A stretch of DNA of 64,000 bases from Janthinobacterium lividum (GTDB taxonomy: Bacteria; Pseudomonadota; Gammaproteobacteria; Burkholderiales; Burkholderiaceae_D). The notes under the pieces are model-generated. The model was given only the letters and a program-made list of their open reading frames with translations. It was not told the DNA's origin and made no database searches. Position 1 is the first letter of the stretch. Each line of letters opens with the position of its first letter. Below, in pieces: positions 19,054-29,334 of this stretch. The stretch spans positions 5,332,001-5,396,000 of the forward strand of contig NZ_CP139976.1 of the NCBI RefSeq assembly GCF_034424625.1, in the 5' to 3' direction. The translations under genes and the position numbers were made by a program.

Positions 19054-19833
19054 ATGAAAATTGAACCGGTCGCGGCCCCCAAGACAACGATACAGGTGAT
19101 CGAACGCATGGTCGCCCTGCTTGATGCCCTGGCGAAATATTCGGACCCGGTCAGCCTGAAGGAATTGTCGAAGGTTTCCGGCCTACACCCCTCGACGGCG
19201 CACCGCATTCTCAACGACATGGTGCTGACGCGCTTTGTCGACCGCATCGAACCGGGCACGTACCGGCTGGGCATGCGCCTGCTGGAACTGGGCAATGTGG
19301 TGAAAAGCCGCCTCAGCGTGCGCGAAGCGGCGCTGGACTTCATGCGCCAGCTGCACAAGAAAACCCAGCAAACCATCAACCTGTCCGTGCGCCAGGGCGA
19401 CGAGATCGTCTACATCGACCGCGCCTTTTCCGAACGCTCGGGCATGCAGGTGGTGCGCGCCATCGGCGGCCGCGGCCCGCTCCACCTGACCTCGACCGGC
19501 AAGCTGTTCCTGTCGGTGGACGAGCCGAAAGCCATCCGCGCGTATGCCACGCGCACGGGCCTGGCCGGACACAACAAGAATTCCATCACGGATCTGCAAA
19601 AACTCGAGCGCGAACTGAGCCTGGTGCGCGAGCGCGGCTATGCGCGCGACAATGAAGAGCTGGAACTGGGCGTGCGCTGCATGGCCGCCGGCATCCGCGA
19701 CGACTCCGGCAAGCTGATCGCCGGCCTGTCGATCTCGGCACCGGCCGACCGTCTGCAGGATGAGTGGCTGGTGGACCTGGTGGAAACGGCGAACCAGATT
19801 TCCGTCACGCTGGGCTATATCCCGCAAGACTAA
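19054..19833 (+). CDS. IclR-family transcriptional regulator
   Basis: Regulator of 259 residues. The N-terminal winged HTH (about 12-75) contains SLKELSKVSGLHPSTAHRILNDMV. The C-terminal ligand-binding domain contains GDEIVYIDRAFSERSG, RGPLHLTSTGKLFLS and ELGVRCMAAGIRDDSGKLIAGLSISAP, the usual effector-pocket blocks. The gene is divergent from dgkA and no catabolic genes flank it, so the effector and targets are unknown. Confidence 0.9.
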   Translation: MKIEPVAAPKTTIQVIERMVALLDALAKYSDPVSLKELSKVSGLHPSTAHRILNDMVLTRFVDRIEPGTYRLGMRLLELGNVVKSRLSVREAALDFMRQLHKKTQQTINLSVRQGDEIVYIDRAFSERSGMQVVRAIGGRGPLHLTSTGKLFLSVDEPKAIRAYATRTGLAGHNKNSITDLQKLERELSLVRERGYARDNEELELGVRCMAAGIRDDSGKLIAGLSISAPADRLQDEWLVDLVETANQISVTLGYIPQD

Positions 19834-19868
19834 ATATACAGGGCAGCTACGCTACCCTGTATATTTTT
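19832..19868. terminator. Bidirectional intrinsic terminator
   Basis: Stem AAATATACAGGG / CCCTGTATATTTTT encloses an inner AGC-TAC-GCT stem-loop. It overlaps the stop codons of the convergent IclR and pbpG genes and has A- and T-runs on its two sides. Confidence 0.9.
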
Positions 19869-20940
19869 AGCCGCCGGGCAGGCTCATATTGGCTGGTTTC
19901 AGTGCTTCGAGCCACTTGCGCATGCGTCCCGCATCGGCCGTACGCGACTGCTTACCCTTGGAATCGAGGAAGACCATGATCACGGCCCGTCCTTCGATGA
20001 CAGCCTGCATCATCAAACAACGTCCCGCCTCATTGATAAAACCCGTCTTTTGCAAGCCGATTTCCCAACCGGGGTTGGCCACCAGGTGATTCGTATTGCC
20101 AAATTGCATGGGCTGGCCACTGGCTTCGACGATGGCTTTCGGGTCCGTCGAGTACTCGCGCAGCAGCGGATGGCGGAAGGCGGCCATGGCCAGCTTGCCC
20201 AGGTCGCGCGCGCTGGCCACGTTCATTTTCGACAGGCCGCTGGAATCGACATAATGCGTATCCATCATGCCCAGCTGGCGCGCCTTGCTGTTCATGGCGT
20301 CGACAAACGCCGGCAAGCCGCCCGGATAGTTACGGCCCAGCGCCGAGGCGGCGCGGTTTTCCGAGCTCATCAAGGCGATGTGCAGCATATTCGCGCGCGT
20401 CAATTGCGAACCCACTTTCAGGCGCGAACTGCTGAACTTGGCGCGGTCAACGTCCTCGTCCGTGATCGTCAGCACTTCATCCATGTCCTGGCGCGCTTCG
20501 ACCACCACCAGGCCCGTCATCATCTTGGTGATGGAGGCGATGGGCAAGGCCACATTGGAATTCTTTTCAAACAGCACTTCCGCATTGGCCTGGTCCAGCA
20601 CCAGCGCCACGCTGGACTTGAGGTCGAGCGGATCACGCGTCAGGTTCAGGCCGGCCAGATCGCCCATGGTCGGCATCGGTGCGGCCATGGGCACGGCCAC
20701 GCTGCTGACTTTTTGATAGATGACTTTGCGCTTGCCGCGCACCATGACGACCCGGCGCACGGTCTTTTCGCGCGGCGCGGCCGTCGCGCCCTTGCGCAGC
20801 ACGACTTTGACTTTCTTGGTATTTTGTTTCTTGGACGCAGAGGATTTGCCGTTCGCTTCCTTGGCGTGCACGGCCGCAGCCGGCGCCAGCGCAAACAGCA
20901 GGGAAGCCAGGATACCCAGCGCAAGTTTAAACTTAGCCAT
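19867..20940 (-). CDS. pbpG: D-alanyl-D-alanine endopeptidase, PBP7 type
   Basis: Periplasmic S11-family penicillin-binding protein of 357 residues that cleaves D-Ala-meso-DAP crosslinks in peptidoglycan. It has a signal peptide (1-26, ending AAVHA), then a Lys/Arg-rich region (30-75) before the catalytic domain. The three motifs are SITK (in PIASITKMMTG), SEN (in MSSENRAAS) and KTG (in LQKTGFINEAG). GGGGAA precedes the ATG. The basic N-terminal stretch is longer than in E. coli PBP7. Confidence 0.92.
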   Translation of the reverse strand: MAKFKLALGILASLLFALAPAAAVHAKEANGKSSASKKQNTKKVKVVLRKGATAAPREKTVRRVVMVRGKRKVIYQKVSSVAVPMAAPMPTMGDLAGLNLTRDPLDLKSSVALVLDQANAEVLFEKNSNVALPIASITKMMTGLVVVEARQDMDEVLTITDEDVDRAKFSSSRLKVGSQLTRANMLHIALMSSENRAASALGRNYPGGLPAFVDAMNSKARQLGMMDTHYVDSSGLSKMNVASARDLGKLAMAAFRHPLLREYSTDPKAIVEASGQPMQFGNTNHLVANPGWEIGLQKTGFINEAGRCLMMQAVIEGRAVIMVFLDSKGKQSRTADAGRMRKWLEALKPANMSLPGG

Positions 20941-21117
20941 TCGATAATTCCCCGTGAAGCTGTTGCCTTATTGCAGTGTAGCGAAATGCAGAGTAATCGC
21001 AAGTCTATTTAACAGTTAGGACAGTATTTATTGCAGCAATGAAATACAAATCGTTGGCGATCAGCAAACAAACTCATCCTTAACCGCTTGTTTGACCGTG
21101 TCCGTCGCCAGTAATGT

Positions 21118-21837
21118 CTATTTGTCCATGAATTTAACAAAGCCGGCCAGCGGCTCGCGTTCCGTGTTCAGGCGGTTCTCGACCTTGTCCGGGTCGGCAT
21201 GGCCGAGGGCCATGCCGCACACCACCATTTCGCTGGCCGGCACGCCCAGCTCGTCGCGGATGATGTCATGGTAATGGATGAAGGCCGCTTGCGGGCAGGT
21301 ATCGAGTCCCCGCGCGCGCGCTGCCAGCATGATGTTTTGCAAGAACATGCCGTAGTCGAGCCAGGAACCCTGTTCCAGCACCCGTTCGATGGTAAAGATC
21401 AGGCCCACGGGCGCATCGAAAAACTGGAAATTGCGTCCATGCTGGGCCGCCATGCCGGCCGTGTCGCCACGCTCCAGGCCCAGCAGCTGGTACAGGTCCA
21501 GGCCGATCTTGCGGCGGCGCTCGATGAACGGCGCCGTCCACTGGCGCGGGTAATAGGTGTACGACGCCGTGCGCGCGGGCGCATCGGCTGCCTTGGGCGC
21601 GTCGTAGGCGGCCAGGATGCGGCGCGACAGGCGCAGGCGCGCTTCGCCCGACAGCACATACACTTTCCACGGCTGCATGTTGGCGCCCGATGGCGCGCGC
21701 GCCGCCACCTCCAGGATGCGCGCAATATCGTCCTGCGCCACCGGCGTGGGCAAAAAGGCGCGGATCGAACGGCGCGACACGATGACGGCGTCCACGGCTT
21801 GCTGCGCCGACTGTGTTTCAGATGCTTGCTTGCTCAC
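21118..21837 (-). CDS. Nitroreductase family protein
   Basis: FMN-dependent oxidoreductase of 239 residues in the nitroreductase superfamily. Blocks are SRRSIRAFLPTPVAQDDI, ARAPSGANMQPWKVYVLSG (FMN site), LDYGMFLQNIMLAARARGLDTCPQ and VVCGMALGHADP. Substrate unknown. The start is GTG at 21837. It lies 26 bases downstream of the DMT transporter gene on the same strand, so the two likely share a transcript. Confidence 0.9.
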   Translation of the reverse strand: MSKQASETQSAQQAVDAVIVSRRSIRAFLPTPVAQDDIARILEVAARAPSGANMQPWKVYVLSGEARLRLSRRILAAYDAPKAADAPARTASYTYYPRQWTAPFIERRRKIGLDLYQLLGLERGDTAGMAAQHGRNFQFFDAPVGLIFTIERVLEQGSWLDYGMFLQNIMLAARARGLDTCPQAAFIHYHDIIRDELGVPASEMVVCGMALGHADPDKVENRLNTEREPLAGFVKFMDK

Positions 21838-21863
21838 TGCCCTGCTCTCCCGCTATATCTAGT

Positions 21864-22781
21864 CTATTTCTTGACCACGAACACCACGCCGACCACGGCC
21901 ACCAGCATGCCGGCGATGCCCAGCATATTAAAGGCTTCGCCAAACATCAGCCAGGCCATCACGGCCGTCGTGGGCGGCGTCAGGTACAGCAGGCCCGTCA
22001 CTTTCGTCGCATCACTGCGGCGGATCAGGGCGAACAGCAGGAAGATGGCGCCGATGGACAGCACGAGTACCGACCACAGCAGGGCGCCGATAAAATTCGC
22101 CGTCCATTGCACATTACTGAAATGCAAGTCCAGTCCTTCGTAATACAGGGCGAATGGCAAGACCACCACGATGGAGGCGGCAAACTGCACCACCGTGCCG
22201 GTACGCAAGTCGAATTGCGGGCAGTGGCGTTTTTGGTACATGGTGCCGGCCGTCATCGACAGCAGGGCGAACACGCACAGCAGCACGCTTTCCACCGTCA
22301 GGCCCACGAGGTTGATCTTCGCATACACGACGAGGGCCACGCCCAGCAAGCCAAAGAACAGGCCCAGCCACTGGCGCGGGCGCACGGATTCGCCGATCAG
22401 GGGCGCGGCGCAGGCCGTCAGCACGGGCTGCATGCCGACAATTAACGCAGAGAGGCCGGCCGGCATGCCCAGCTTGATGGCGCACCAGACGCCGGCCAGG
22501 TAGCCGGCCTGCATCAATATGCCGGCCACGGCGATCTGGCGGAACTGGCCCACGGGCCACGGCGCGCGCAACAGCAGCACCAGCGGCAGCAGGATCACCA
22601 GCACGCCCAGGAAGCGCAGCAGCAAAAAGGTCAGCGGCGGCGCATACGGCAAGCCGAACTTGGCCACGATAAAACCTGTGCTCCATAACAACACGAAGAA
22701 GCCGGGCAAGGCCATCGGCGCCAGGGTCGTCAGGAAAGAGGCTTTGCCGCTGGCGCCAGCCGCGGCGGGAAGATTGGACAT
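21864..22781 (-). CDS. EamA/DMT-superfamily transporter
   Basis: Inner-membrane protein of 305 residues with about ten membrane helices in two EamA repeats. Typical motifs are FFVLLWSTGFIVAKFGL at the start and a second repeat after residue 150 (GLFFGLLGVALVVYAKI). DMT proteins export metabolites or drugs; the substrate is not deducible. The ATG at 22781 is used; a TTG start 19 codons upstream is possible but would add a non-membrane extension. A perfect palindrome lies about 100 bases upstream. Confidence 0.88.
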   Translation of the reverse strand: MSNLPAAAGASGKASFLTTLAPMALPGFFVLLWSTGFIVAKFGLPYAPPLTFLLLRFLGVLVILLPLVLLLRAPWPVGQFRQIAVAGILMQAGYLAGVWCAIKLGMPAGLSALIVGMQPVLTACAAPLIGESVRPRQWLGLFFGLLGVALVVYAKINLVGLTVESVLLCVFALLSMTAGTMYQKRHCPQFDLRTGTVVQFAASIVVVLPFALYYEGLDLHFSNVQWTANFIGALLWSVLVLSIGAIFLLFALIRRSDATKVTGLLYLTPPTTAVMAWLMFGEAFNMLGIAGMLVAVVGVVFVVKK

Positions 22782-22881
22782 GGTATCAACTCGGGAAACA
22801 GGATCGGCACCGGGGCGCTGCGCCAGTGCGGGAGGCAAAGTCTAGCATGCTGCGCCGCACCCGTCCTGAAAGGCGGGGAAA

Positions 22882-22905
22882 TAATGGTTTAGGGCTAAAC
22901 CATTA
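22882..22905. promoter_or_regulatory. Perfect 24-bp palindrome, candidate operator
   Basis: Arms TAATGGTTTAG and CTAAACCATTA separated by GG, with no mismatch. It lies between the divergent DMT transporter gene and phasin gene, 84 bases before the phasin -35 box. The TTTAG-N2-CTAAA core resembles sites of MarR-type dimeric regulators, but no regulator gene is adjacent. Confidence 0.6.
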
Positions 22906-22988
22906 ACACTCAGAAATCAAATATTTCTCTTTAGAAACAATGGCTTTTGACGCAAATCTATTCAATTGTTGCATCGCACAAGAATCGC

Positions 22989-23016
22989 TTGACTTCGTTT
23001 TTTTTCGCCGTAGAAT
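22989..23016 (+). promoter_or_regulatory. Sigma-70 promoter of the phasin gene
   Basis: -35 TTGACT (22989-22994), 16-base spacer, -10 TAGAAT (23011-23016). Transcription would start near 23023, giving a leader of roughly 110 bases before the ATG at 23132. Confidence 0.7.
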
Positions 23017-23131
23017 AGGGTTTGTTGCGTTGCACAATTCTTGTTCAGCTTGAAAAATTTAGATTCACCTGCTTTCCCAAACGGTACACGCAGCATCAAA
23101 TTAACCAGATTTCGATTTTTTGGAGATTTAT

Positions 23132-23695
23132 ATGTTTTCAATTCCTGAGCAATTTTCGTCCGCTACCAAAGCCAACCTGGAAGCCCAATTCGCCCTGTTC
23201 TCGTCGTTGACGGGCAAAGCCTTCGAAGGCATCGAAAAGATCGTCGAACTGAACCTGACCGCTGCCAAGGCAACGCTGGAAGAATCGACCGCCGCCGCCA
23301 AGCAATTGCTGTCGGCAAAAGATCCACAAGAATTCTTCTCGCTGACCGCTGCCCAAGCCCAGCCTGGCGCTGAAAAAGCCATCGCTTACGGCCGTCACCT
23401 GGCTGCCATCACGTCCGGCACGCAAGCCGAATTCAGCAAAGCTGCTGAATCGCAAATCGCTGAAACCAACCGCAAAGTCCTGTCGCTGGTGGAAGAAGTC
23501 ACCAAGAACGCGCCAGCCGGTTCGGAAAACGCCGTCGCCATCCTGAAAAGCGCCATCGGCAACGCCAATGCAGGCTACGAGCAATTCTCGAAAACCAGCA
23601 AGCAAGCCGTCGAAGCCATCGAAGCGAACCTGACCTCGGCCGTGAACCAGTTCACGCAAGCGGCTGAAAAAGTCGTGCCGCGCGCTGCCAAGTAA
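23132..23695 (+). CDS. Phasin family protein (PHA granule coat)
   Basis: Alanine-rich, all-helical protein of 187 residues. It begins with [26 protein letters not shown], the standard phasin N-terminus. The continuous amphipathic helices bind the surface of polyhydroxyalkanoate granules and control their number and size. A TGGAG site at 23122-23126 sets the ATG at 23132 over an in-frame TTG at 23120. Its codon use is noticeably less GC-biased than its neighbours, which suggests high expression. No phaC or phaR gene is in the window. Confidence 0.92.
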   Translation: MFSIPEQFSSATKANLEAQFALFSSLTGKAFEGIEKIVELNLTAAKATLEESTAAAKQLLSAKDPQEFFSLTAAQAQPGAEKAIAYGRHLAAITSGTQAEFSKAAESQIAETNRKVLSLVEEVTKNAPAGSENAVAILKSAIGNANAGYEQFSKTSKQAVEAIEANLTSAVNQFTQAAEKVVPRAAK

Positions 23696-23775
23696 TTCCT
23701 GCGCGACCGCTACGGCGGTCCGTTGTTAACAGCTCCTCCAGGCATCCATCCCGTACTTCCCCGACGGATGCCATT

Positions 23776-23804
23776 ATGCCCCAGCCCAGCTGGGGCATTT
23801 TTTA
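23776..23804 (+). terminator. Intrinsic terminator of the phasin gene
   Basis: Stem GCCCCAGC (23778-23785) and GCTGGGGC (23789-23796) with a CCA loop, followed by ATTTTTTAT. Confidence 0.9.
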
Positions 23805-23817
23805 TGCCTGATCCCTC

Positions 23818-24537
23818 TTACTCCCCCAGATACGCCGCCTTCACGCGCGGGTCGTCGAGCATGGCGGCCGCGTTGCCGCCCATGGTGACCAGGCCGGAAT
23901 CCATCACATAGCCGCGGTGCGCCGCCTGCAGGGCCAGGCGGGCATTTTGTTCGACCAACAGAATCGTGATGCCTTCGGACGACACCTTGCGGATCACCTC
24001 GAAAATTTTCTCGACCATGATGGGCGAAAGGCCCATCGATGGCTCATCGAGCAGCAGCAGCTTCGGATGACTCATCAGGGCACGCGCCATGGCCAGCATC
24101 TGCTGCTCGCCGCCTGACAGGGTGCCGGCCATCTGCGCCGCCCGTTCCTTCAGGCGGGGAAACACGTCGAACCAGCGGGCGATATCGTCCTCGACGCCCG
24201 CCTTGTCCGTGCGCGTGTAGGCGCCCATCATGAGGTTTTCGCGGATCGACATACGGGTAAACACGCCCCGCCCTTCCGGCACCATGGCCAGTTTCCTTTC
24301 CACCAGGTGAAACGATTTCGTGCCCTTCAGCGACTCGCCCAAGTAGCTGATCGTGCCCTCGATCTTGCAGGCAGGCAAAGTACCCGTGATGGCTTTCAAG
24401 GTCGTCGTCTTGCCGGCGCCGTTCGCGCCGATCAGGGCGATCAGCTCGCCCTCGTTCACTTCCAGGTCGATGCCTTTCACCGCCTTGATGCCGCCGTAGG
24501 CCACGTGCAGGCCCGCCACCTTCAATATATTACTCAT
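23818..24537 (-). CDS. livF: Branched-chain amino acid ABC transporter ATPase LivF
   Basis: One of two ATPases of a Liv-type importer, 239 residues. Walker A GANGAGKTT (about 37-45), signature LSGGEQQMLAMARAL, Walker B LLLLDEPSMGLSP. EGRGVFTRMSIRENLMMG is specific to LivF. The ATG at 24537 overlaps the livG stop (ATGA), indicating translational coupling. It is the last gene of livHMGF. Confidence 0.95.
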   Translation of the reverse strand: MSNILKVAGLHVAYGGIKAVKGIDLEVNEGELIALIGANGAGKTTTLKAITGTLPACKIEGTISYLGESLKGTKSFHLVERKLAMVPEGRGVFTRMSIRENLMMGAYTRTDKAGVEDDIARWFDVFPRLKERAAQMAGTLSGGEQQMLAMARALMSHPKLLLLDEPSMGLSPIMVEKIFEVIRKVSSEGITILLVEQNARLALQAAHRGYVMDSGLVTMGGNAAAMLDDPRVKAAYLGE

Positions 24538-25307
24538 GCGTGCGATCCCCCCAGGTAAGCCTCGATGACGGCCGGGTTTTGTTGTATTTCGGCCGGCAAG
24601 CCTTCGGCGATGCGCTTGCCATACTCGAGCACCGTGATGCGGTCGCACAGTCCCATCATCAGTTTCACGTCGTGCTCGATCAACAGCACGGTCTTGCCTT
24701 CCGCCTTGATTTTCACCAGCAACTCGCGCAGGGCCAGCTTTTCCGTCGCATTCATGCCCGCCGCCGGCTCATCGAGGGCCAGCAGGGTCGGATCAGTGGC
24801 CAGCGCGCGGGCGATTTCCAGGCGCCGCTGGTCGCCATACGACAGGAAGCGCGCCGTGCGGCTGGCGAACTGGGCGATGCCGACGAAATCGAGCAGCTCC
24901 ATGGCCCGCTTGCGGATGGACGCCTCTTCCTCGCGCGCCGCCTTGTGGCGGAAGATGGCGCCGAACACGCCCTGGTGCGAGCGCACGTGGCGCCCCACCA
25001 TGACGTTTTCCAGTGCCGTCATGTCGCCAAACAGGCGGATGTTCTGGAAGGTGCGCGCGATGCCCGCTTTGGCCACCTTGTGCGGCGCGGACGGCGAATA
25101 CGGCTTGCCGGCCAGTTCGAAGGTGCCCGTATCGGGCTGGTACAGGCCGGTGATCACATTGAAAAACGTCGTCTTGCCGGCGCCATTCGGGCCGATCAAG
25201 CCGTAGATCTGGCCTTGCCGGATGGTGATGCCCACGTCGGTCAGCGCCTGCAAGCCGCCAAAACGCTTGTTTACTCCGGCAATATTGAGAATGATCTGTT
25301 CGCTCAT
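24534..25307 (-). CDS. livG: Branched-chain amino acid ABC transporter ATPase LivG
   Basis: Second ATPase of the Liv importer, 257 residues. Walker A GPNGAGKTT, the LivG-specific GIARTFQNIRLF block, signature FLSYGDQRRLEIARALA and Walker B LLALDEPAAGMN are present. The ATG at 25307 follows a GGGAGGGA site and gives the family N-terminus; the upstream open frame overlaps livM. Confidence 0.95.
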   Translation of the reverse strand: MSEQIILNIAGVNKRFGGLQALTDVGITIRQGQIYGLIGPNGAGKTTFFNVITGLYQPDTGTFELAGKPYSPSAPHKVAKAGIARTFQNIRLFGDMTALENVMVGRHVRSHQGVFGAIFRHKAAREEEASIRKRAMELLDFVGIAQFASRTARFLSYGDQRRLEIARALATDPTLLALDEPAAGMNATEKLALRELLVKIKAEGKTVLLIEHDVKLMMGLCDRITVLEYGKRIAEGLPAEIQQNPAVIEAYLGGSHA

Positions 25308-25320
25308 GTGATTCCCTCCC

Positions 25321-26538
<1,218 letters not shown>

Positions 26539-26560
26539 GATTTATTCTCCCAGTTTCACA

Positions 26561-27490
26561 TCAGGCACGGTCGGCCACGCGTTCGCCCATGATGCCGGAC
26601 GGGCGCAGGGTCAGCACGATGATCAGCACGACGAAGGCAAAGATATCCTGGTAGTGGCTGCCCAGGAAACCGCCCGTGATGTCGCCGATATAGCCGGCGC
26701 CCAGACTCTCGATAATGCCCAGCAAGATACCGCCCAGCATGGCGCCATAGATATTGCCGATGCCGCCCAGCACGGCCGCACAGAAGGCCTTCAAGCCGGG
26801 GATGGCGCCCATGGAGAACTGGATGGACGCATAGTTGGCGCCCCACATCACGCCCGCCACGGCCGCCAGCGCGGCGCCGATGGCAAAGGTGGCAACGATG
26901 ACCTTGTCGGAATCGACGCCCATGAGTCCTGCCACGCGGGGGTTTTCCGCCGTGGCGCGCATGGCGCGGCCCATTTTCGTTTTTTCCACCAGCAACACCA
27001 ATCCGCCCATCGACAGCGCGGCCAGGGCCAGCAGCAGCACTTGCGTTTGCGAAATCACGGCGCCGCCTATGTTGATGGGGTCGGTCGACAGCAATTGCGG
27101 AAAGGGCAAGGGATTGCGCGTCCAGATCATCATGGCGAAGGTTTGCAGCAGGATGGAGACGCCGATGGCGGTAATCAGGGGGGCGAGGCGGGGGGCGTTG
27201 CGCAGGCGGCGGTAGGCGACCCGCTCGATGATGATATTGACCAGAATACAGATGGGAATGGCGCCGAGGATGGCGGTGGCCAGTTTCAGGTAACCGGGCC
27301 AGTCGGGCACATAGATGCCCAGCAGCTTGAGGATGGTCAAGCCCACCATGGCGCCGATCATGAGCACGTCGCCATGGGCGAAGTTGATCAGGTTCAGAAC
27401 GCCGTACACCATTGTGTAACCGAGGGCGACTAAGGCATACATGCTGCCCAACACCAAGCCGTTAATGATCTGCTGGATGAATGTATCCAT
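26561..27490 (-). CDS. livH: Branched-chain amino acid ABC transporter permease LivH
   Basis: Permease of 309 residues, first gene of livHMGF. Family blocks: INGLVLGSMYALVALGYTMVYGVLNLINFAHGD at the N-terminus and TKMGRAMRATAENPRVAGLMGVD in the coupling loop. The ATG at 27490 is chosen by homology; the frame is open 41 codons upstream but that region holds regulatory-looking repeats. No periplasmic binding-protein gene (livJ/livK) lies next to the operon in this window. Confidence 0.94.
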   Translation of the reverse strand: MDTFIQQIINGLVLGSMYALVALGYTMVYGVLNLINFAHGDVLMIGAMVGLTILKLLGIYVPDWPGYLKLATAILGAIPICILVNIIIERVAYRRLRNAPRLAPLITAIGVSILLQTFAMMIWTRNPLPFPQLLSTDPINIGGAVISQTQVLLLALAALSMGGLVLLVEKTKMGRAMRATAENPRVAGLMGVDSDKVIVATFAIGAALAAVAGVMWGANYASIQFSMGAIPGLKAFCAAVLGGIGNIYGAMLGGILLGIIESLGAGYIGDITGGFLGSHYQDIFAFVVLIIVLTLRPSGIMGERVADRA

Positions 27491-27559
27491 GATTGCCCTA
27501 TCAAATATGCATTTTTCGGGAACAACTTCCGCCAGAACATGGGTCGCTGATACAAAAAC

Positions 27560-27690
27560 GGCACCGGAGGAAGAATTCCTGCAGTGCCATCCCTGGACCG
27601 TTCTCACCAGCATGGTGCACGCACTGAAAACGGGCGTGACCTTGCTTAGTCATAACGACAACATATTCAAGCTTGAGGCAATCATAACGA
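27560..27690 (-). promoter_or_regulatory. Structured leader and repeats upstream of livH
   Basis: Two parts are visible. A nested hairpin has GGCAC (27560-27564) with GTGCC (27584-27588) and inside it AGGAA with TTCCT. Upstream of it are two copies of TCATAACGA (27650-27658, 27682-27690), 32 bases or three helical turns apart, with a perfect TCAAGCTTGA palindrome (27667-27676) near their midpoint. These fit regulator sites for the liv operon, but no regulator is identified. Confidence 0.45.
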
Positions 27691-27787
27691 TCTTTTGCAA
27701 AAACTAAGCTTGGAATAAATCGATCATTTCCGAATTAAATTCGGTTTTGAGGTAACTATTTCATCGATACTCAACAGCCGTACAGAC

Positions 27788-28735
27788 TCAGGCGACGTCG
27801 CGCTTGATGCCATCGAGGCCTTTCGGCATCGGGAACGTGACGGCTTCCTGCACGCCGTCGAGCGGGCGCACGCTACGCACGCCGCACTCTTTCAGGCGGT
27901 CGATGACGGCTTGCACCAGCACCTCGGGCGCCGAGGCGCCAGCCGTCACACCCACGCGCAGCTTGCCTTCCAGCCAGGCGGGATCGATTTGCGAGGCATT
28001 GTCGACCATATAGGCCGGCGTGCCCATCTTCTCGGCCACTTCGCGCAAGCGGTTCGAATTCGAGCTGTTCGGGCTGCCGACGACGATCACCACTTCCACT
28101 TGCGGGGCCATGAATTTCACGGCTTCCTGGCGGTTCGTGGTGGCGTAGCAGATGTCGCCTTTTTTCGGCTCGGCGATATTCGGATATTTCGCTTTCAAGG
28201 CCGCAATAATGTCGCTAGTGTCGTCAACTGACAACGTTGTTTGCGAAACATAGGCCAGGCTCTCCGGATTGGCGACCTGCAGTTTCGCCACATCTTCGAG
28301 CGTTTCCACCAAATGCATGCCCATGTCGGCCTGGCCCATCGTGCCTTCGACCTCGGGATGGCCATCGTGGCCGATCATGATGATCTCGCGGCCTTCGCGG
28401 CGCATCTTGCCCACTTCCATGTGCACCTTGGTGACCAGCGGGCAAGTCGCATCAAAAATGCTCAGGCCGCGCGATTCCGCCTCGGCGCGCACGGCTTTCG
28501 ACACGCCATGGGCGGAAAACACGAGCGTATTGCCAGCAGGCACGTCATCGAGGTCGTCAATGAAGATGGCGCCCTTGTTGCGCAAGTCGGCCACCACATA
28601 GGCGTTGTGGACGATTTCATGGCGCACATAGATCGGTGCGCCAAATTGCTGCAAGGCGCGTTCGACGATTTCGATCGCCCGGTCGACGCCAGCGCAGAAA
28701 CCGCGGGGCTGGGCCAGTAACAGTTCTTTATCCAT
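27788..28735 (-). CDS. ispH: 4-hydroxy-3-methylbut-2-enyl diphosphate reductase
   Basis: Last enzyme of the MEP isoprenoid pathway, a [4Fe-4S] protein of 315 residues giving IPP and DMAPP. The three cluster Cys are in [13 protein letters not shown] (about 15), [11 protein letters not shown] (about 97) and [14 protein letters not shown] (about 198). The E-active-site block [12 protein letters not shown] and SSNSNRL are also seen. AAGGAG precedes the ATG, 9 bases after fkpB. The fkpB-ispH pairing is a long-known proteobacterial arrangement. Confidence 0.96.
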   Translation of the reverse strand: MDKELLLAQPRGFCAGVDRAIEIVERALQQFGAPIYVRHEIVHNAYVVADLRNKGAIFIDDLDDVPAGNTLVFSAHGVSKAVRAEAESRGLSIFDATCPLVTKVHMEVGKMRREGREIIMIGHDGHPEVEGTMGQADMGMHLVETLEDVAKLQVANPESLAYVSQTTLSVDDTSDIIAALKAKYPNIAEPKKGDICYATTNRQEAVKFMAPQVEVVIVVGSPNSSNSNRLREVAEKMGTPAYMVDNASQIDPAWLEGKLRVGVTAGASAPEVLVQAVIDRLKECGVRSVRPLDGVQEAVTFPMPKGLDGIKRDVA

Positions 28736-28744
28736 CGCTACTCC

Positions 28745-29200
28745 TTACAGGACCGAAATGAGCTTGACTTCAAAGCGCAGCGGCTGGCCAGCCAGCGGAT
28801 GGTTGAAGTCGAACAGGGCCGAGTCGTCGCGCATTTCGCGCAGCACGCCGGCAAAGCGGCCGCCACCCGGGGCGGCGAAGTCGACCAGGTCGCCGATCTT
28901 GTAGTCGGCACCGGGCACCGAGTTCTCGTCCAGGGTAGCGCGCGAGACGGACTGCACCAGCTCCGGATTGCGCTCGCCAAAGCCTTCGCCGGCGGCCAGC
29001 TCGAATGTCTGGTGCGTGCCTTCAGGCAAACCCAGCAAACGCTGCTCGAGGAATGGCGCCAGTTGGCCCTGTCCCAGCATCAAGGTAGCAGGATTTCCGC
29101 TGAAGGTAGTGACAATATCAGTACCGTCAACAGTAGCAAGACGATAATGCAGGGTGAGGTAAGCCGCTTCGGTAACGACTGCTGGTTGCTCGTTGGACAT
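28745..29200 (-). CDS. fkpB: FKBP-type peptidyl-prolyl isomerase (SlpA/FkpB)
   Basis: Cytoplasmic peptidyl-prolyl isomerase and chaperone of 151 residues in the SlyD/SlpA class, with an IF (insert-in-flap) domain. Blocks: YLTLHYRLATVDGTDIVTTF, LMLGQGQLAPFLEQRLLGLPEGTH, the flap insert after GFGERNPELVQSV, and FDFNHPLAGQPLRFEVKLISV, which is the SlpA signature. The ATG at 29200 gives the family start; the frame extends further but lacks homology. Confidence 0.93.
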   Translation of the reverse strand: MSNEQPAVVTEAAYLTLHYRLATVDGTDIVTTFSGNPATLMLGQGQLAPFLEQRLLGLPEGTHQTFELAAGEGFGERNPELVQSVSRATLDENSVPGADYKIGDLVDFAAPGGGRFAGVLREMRDDSALFDFNHPLAGQPLRFEVKLISVL

Positions 29201-29334
29201 AGTAGTTTTCAGGTAACTGGTGCAAAACGATATTGTAAGCCACCCTGAGCCAGCGCGCCCCATGCCATCTCGGCGCGGCCATGCTTTTGTCAAAAAACAT
29301 GGCCGCGCAACACATCCGACGCCGGATCGGCGAA

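Noticed and set aside
27730..27748. CCGAATT-A-AATTCGG hairpin with TTTT as terminator of ispH
   Set aside because: The T-run is on the wrong side for the minus-strand ispH gene, and no plus-strand gene ends before it.
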